A stretch of 6,753 nucleotides of DNA, from the NCBI GenBank assembly GCA_003524705.1, contig DQGV01000466.1:1-6753 (forward strand). The letters are read 5' to 3'. The notes below the pieces were generated by a model. The model was not told the origin of the DNA. It saw only the letters and a list, made by a program, of their open reading frames with translations, and searched no databases. Each line of letters starts with the position of its first letter. The stretch's first letter is position 1. Source of the DNA: Anaerolineae bacterium. GTDB lineage: Bacteria; Chloroflexota; Anaerolineae; Anaerolineales; Villigracilaceae. Both the position numbers and the translations under genes were made by a program. Shown here in pieces: positions 5,993 to 6,753 of the stretch.

Positions 5993-6457
5993 ATGTCACA
6001 AGTCCTCTTTGGTCATCGCTTAGGCAAACAAGGGCAAATTCGCATCGGCTGTTGTGCCGTGATATTTGATTCAACTCGTCAAAAAGTTTTACTCACTCAA
6101 CGTACCGACAATGGGCGTTGGTGTTTGCCCGGCGGCGCAATGGAATCTGGCGAATCTGCATCAGAAGCGTGTGAACGCGAAGTGTTTGAAGAAACGGGAT
6201 TAAAAGTAAAAGCCAAACACTTGATTGGCGTTTATTCAAATCCAGACCAATTGGTAATTTATAACGACGGCACAAAAGTTTTCATGGTGGTGTTGAGTTT
6301 TGAAGCTGAAATCATTTCAGGCGAATTATCTTTGAGCAACGAAACCACTGCCTTTGGATATTTTTCTTTAGCCGAAATGGAATCTATGCCCATGCATGGC
6401 GAGCATAAATCTCGTGTGGAAGATGCGTTTTTGGGTGGCGAAGCTTTGATGAAGTGA
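5993..6457 (+). CDS. Nudix hydrolase (MutT/ADP-ribose pyrophosphatase type)
   Basis: A 154-residue enzyme predicted to hydrolyse a nucleoside diphosphate linked to another group, using Mg2+. The Nudix box is perfect at residues 48-70: G48-x5-E54-x7-R62-E63-V-F-E66-E67-T-G69-L, with E66/E67 as metal ligands. The preceding RWCLPGG (42-48) and the early strand IGCCAVIFD (18-26) are typical. Substrate cannot be named; oxidised nucleotides, ADP-ribose or other nucleotide sugars are all possible. ATG5993 stands immediately after a terminator T-run with no Shine-Dalgarno; the next in-frame ATG, at 6140, falls inside the Nudix box as residue 50 (M50), so 5993 is the only workable ATG. Expression would depend on read-through or on a promoter inside the 3' end of the pirin gene; TATAAA at 5944-5949 is a possible -10 without a convincing -35. 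A second terminator follows. Confidence 0.
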   Translation: MSQVLFGHRLGKQGQIRIGCCAVIFDSTRQKVLLTQRTDNGRWCLPGGAMESGESASEACEREVFEETGLKVKAKHLIGVYSNPDQLVIYNDGTKVFMVVLSFEAEIISGELSLSNETTAFGYFSLAEMESMPMHGEHKSRVEDAFLGGEALMK

Positions 6458-6484
6458 TTAGACCGTAAAATAAGACATAAGTAC

Positions 6485-6518
6485 CACGTCACCCTATTTG
6501 AGGTGGCGTGTTTTGTTT
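6485..6518 (+). terminator. Intrinsic terminator after the Nudix gene
   Basis: CACGTCACC (6485-6493) and GGTGGCGTG (6502-6510) form a 9-bp stem including one U-G pair, with an 8-nt loop, followed by TTTTGTTT. It lies 27 nt after the stop codon and separates the Nudix gene from the membrane-protein gene. Confidence 0.
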
Positions 6519-6540
6519 ATAAATTCAACTTCATCGGAGG
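6518..6540 (+). promoter_or_regulatory. -10-like box and strong ribosome binding site of the membrane-protein gene
   Basis: GGAGG (6536-6540) lies 4 nt before ATG6545 and fixes that start. TATAAA (6518-6523) could be a -10 box giving a leader of about 15 nt, but no -35 with good spacing is seen: TTGAGG at 6498-6503 is 14 nt away and inside the terminator. The ribosome site is sure, the promoter is weak. Confidence 0.
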
Positions 6541-6544
6541 CATT

Positions 6545-6753
6545 ATGCTAAACAATATTTCAGAAAAGTTTTACAAATGGGCAAATGGCTGGGTTGTGCT
6601 CATTTTAGTCGCATTAGACATGTTCTTTGCAGGGTTTGTCATGCCACTCATCGGCGGATTGATGCAAGATGGCACAGGTCAAATTCAACCACTCGATTTA
6701 ATGATGTTCGCCACGCCAGATAAAACATTCGCCATGATTGAAAGATATGGCGA
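6545..6753 (+). CDS. Membrane protein of unknown function, 3'-truncated by window edge
   Basis: Translation from ATG6545 gives 69 complete residues and runs off the window. A short polar N-terminus with lysines (1-14) precedes one clear membrane segment at about residues 16-40 (WVVLILVALDMFFAGFVMPL and onward), then a polar region with QPLDLMMF (48-55) and TPDKTFAMIERYG (57-69). The pattern of a first membrane helix followed by a PLDL..TP..-Tyr-Gly stretch recalls small multi-helix bacterial membrane proteins of unknown function, by memory only. The lysines before the helix suggest an N-terminus inside the cell. A strong ribosome binding site and an upstream terminator mark it as the first gene of a new transcription unit. 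Confidence 0.
   Translation, partial: MLNNISEKFYKWANGWVVLILVALDMFFAGFVMPLIGGLMQDGTGQIQPLDLMMFATPDKTFAMIERYG

Overview
The window looks like ordinary bacterial chromosome with a small accessory patch in the middle. It carries nine protein genes, all on the plus strand, two of them cut by the window edges. The likely source is a Chloroflexota (Anaerolineae-type) genome. That is an inference from the pairing of two FHA-domain genes, the zinc-ribbon protein type and the dispersed palindromes; no ribosomal or other marker gene is present. No tRNA, rRNA, CRISPR array or transposase was seen.

Left part (1-727): the 3' end of a protein with two CxxC-x10-CxxC zinc ribbons. It is followed by a roughly 120-bp imperfect palindrome that looks like a miniature dispersed repeat and includes a terminator-like hairpin. 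Next comes a promoter with a perfect TATAAT box and 17-nt spacing.

Operon 1 (about 728-2884, possibly to 3529): an FhaA-like protein (DUF3662-like N-terminus plus FHA), an FhaB-like membrane-anchored FHA protein overlapping it by 4 nt, and S-methyl-5'-thioadenosine phosphorylase (mtnP) 1 nt further on. The FHA pair is predicted to read phosphothreonine marks left by Ser/Thr kinases, which are not in the window. MtnP salvages adenine and methylthioribose phosphate from methylthioadenosine. A 206-residue protein of unknown function with an internal repeat follows 24 nt later.

Accessory patch (about 2909-5041): the unknown protein, a DNA/RNA non-specific (beta-beta-alpha-Me) endonuclease with an intact DRGH site but no signal peptide, and an AT-rich gene whose product carries an RNxxxH motif typical of HEPN ribonucleases. 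Two potential nucleases side by side, with a clear drop in GC, make this the most interesting part of the window. A defence or toxin role is only a hypothesis.

Right part (5042-6753): a pirin-family cupin, a strong palindrome/terminator whose T-run touches the start codon of a Nudix hydrolase, a second intrinsic terminator, and the 5' end of a membrane protein with a strong ribosome binding site.
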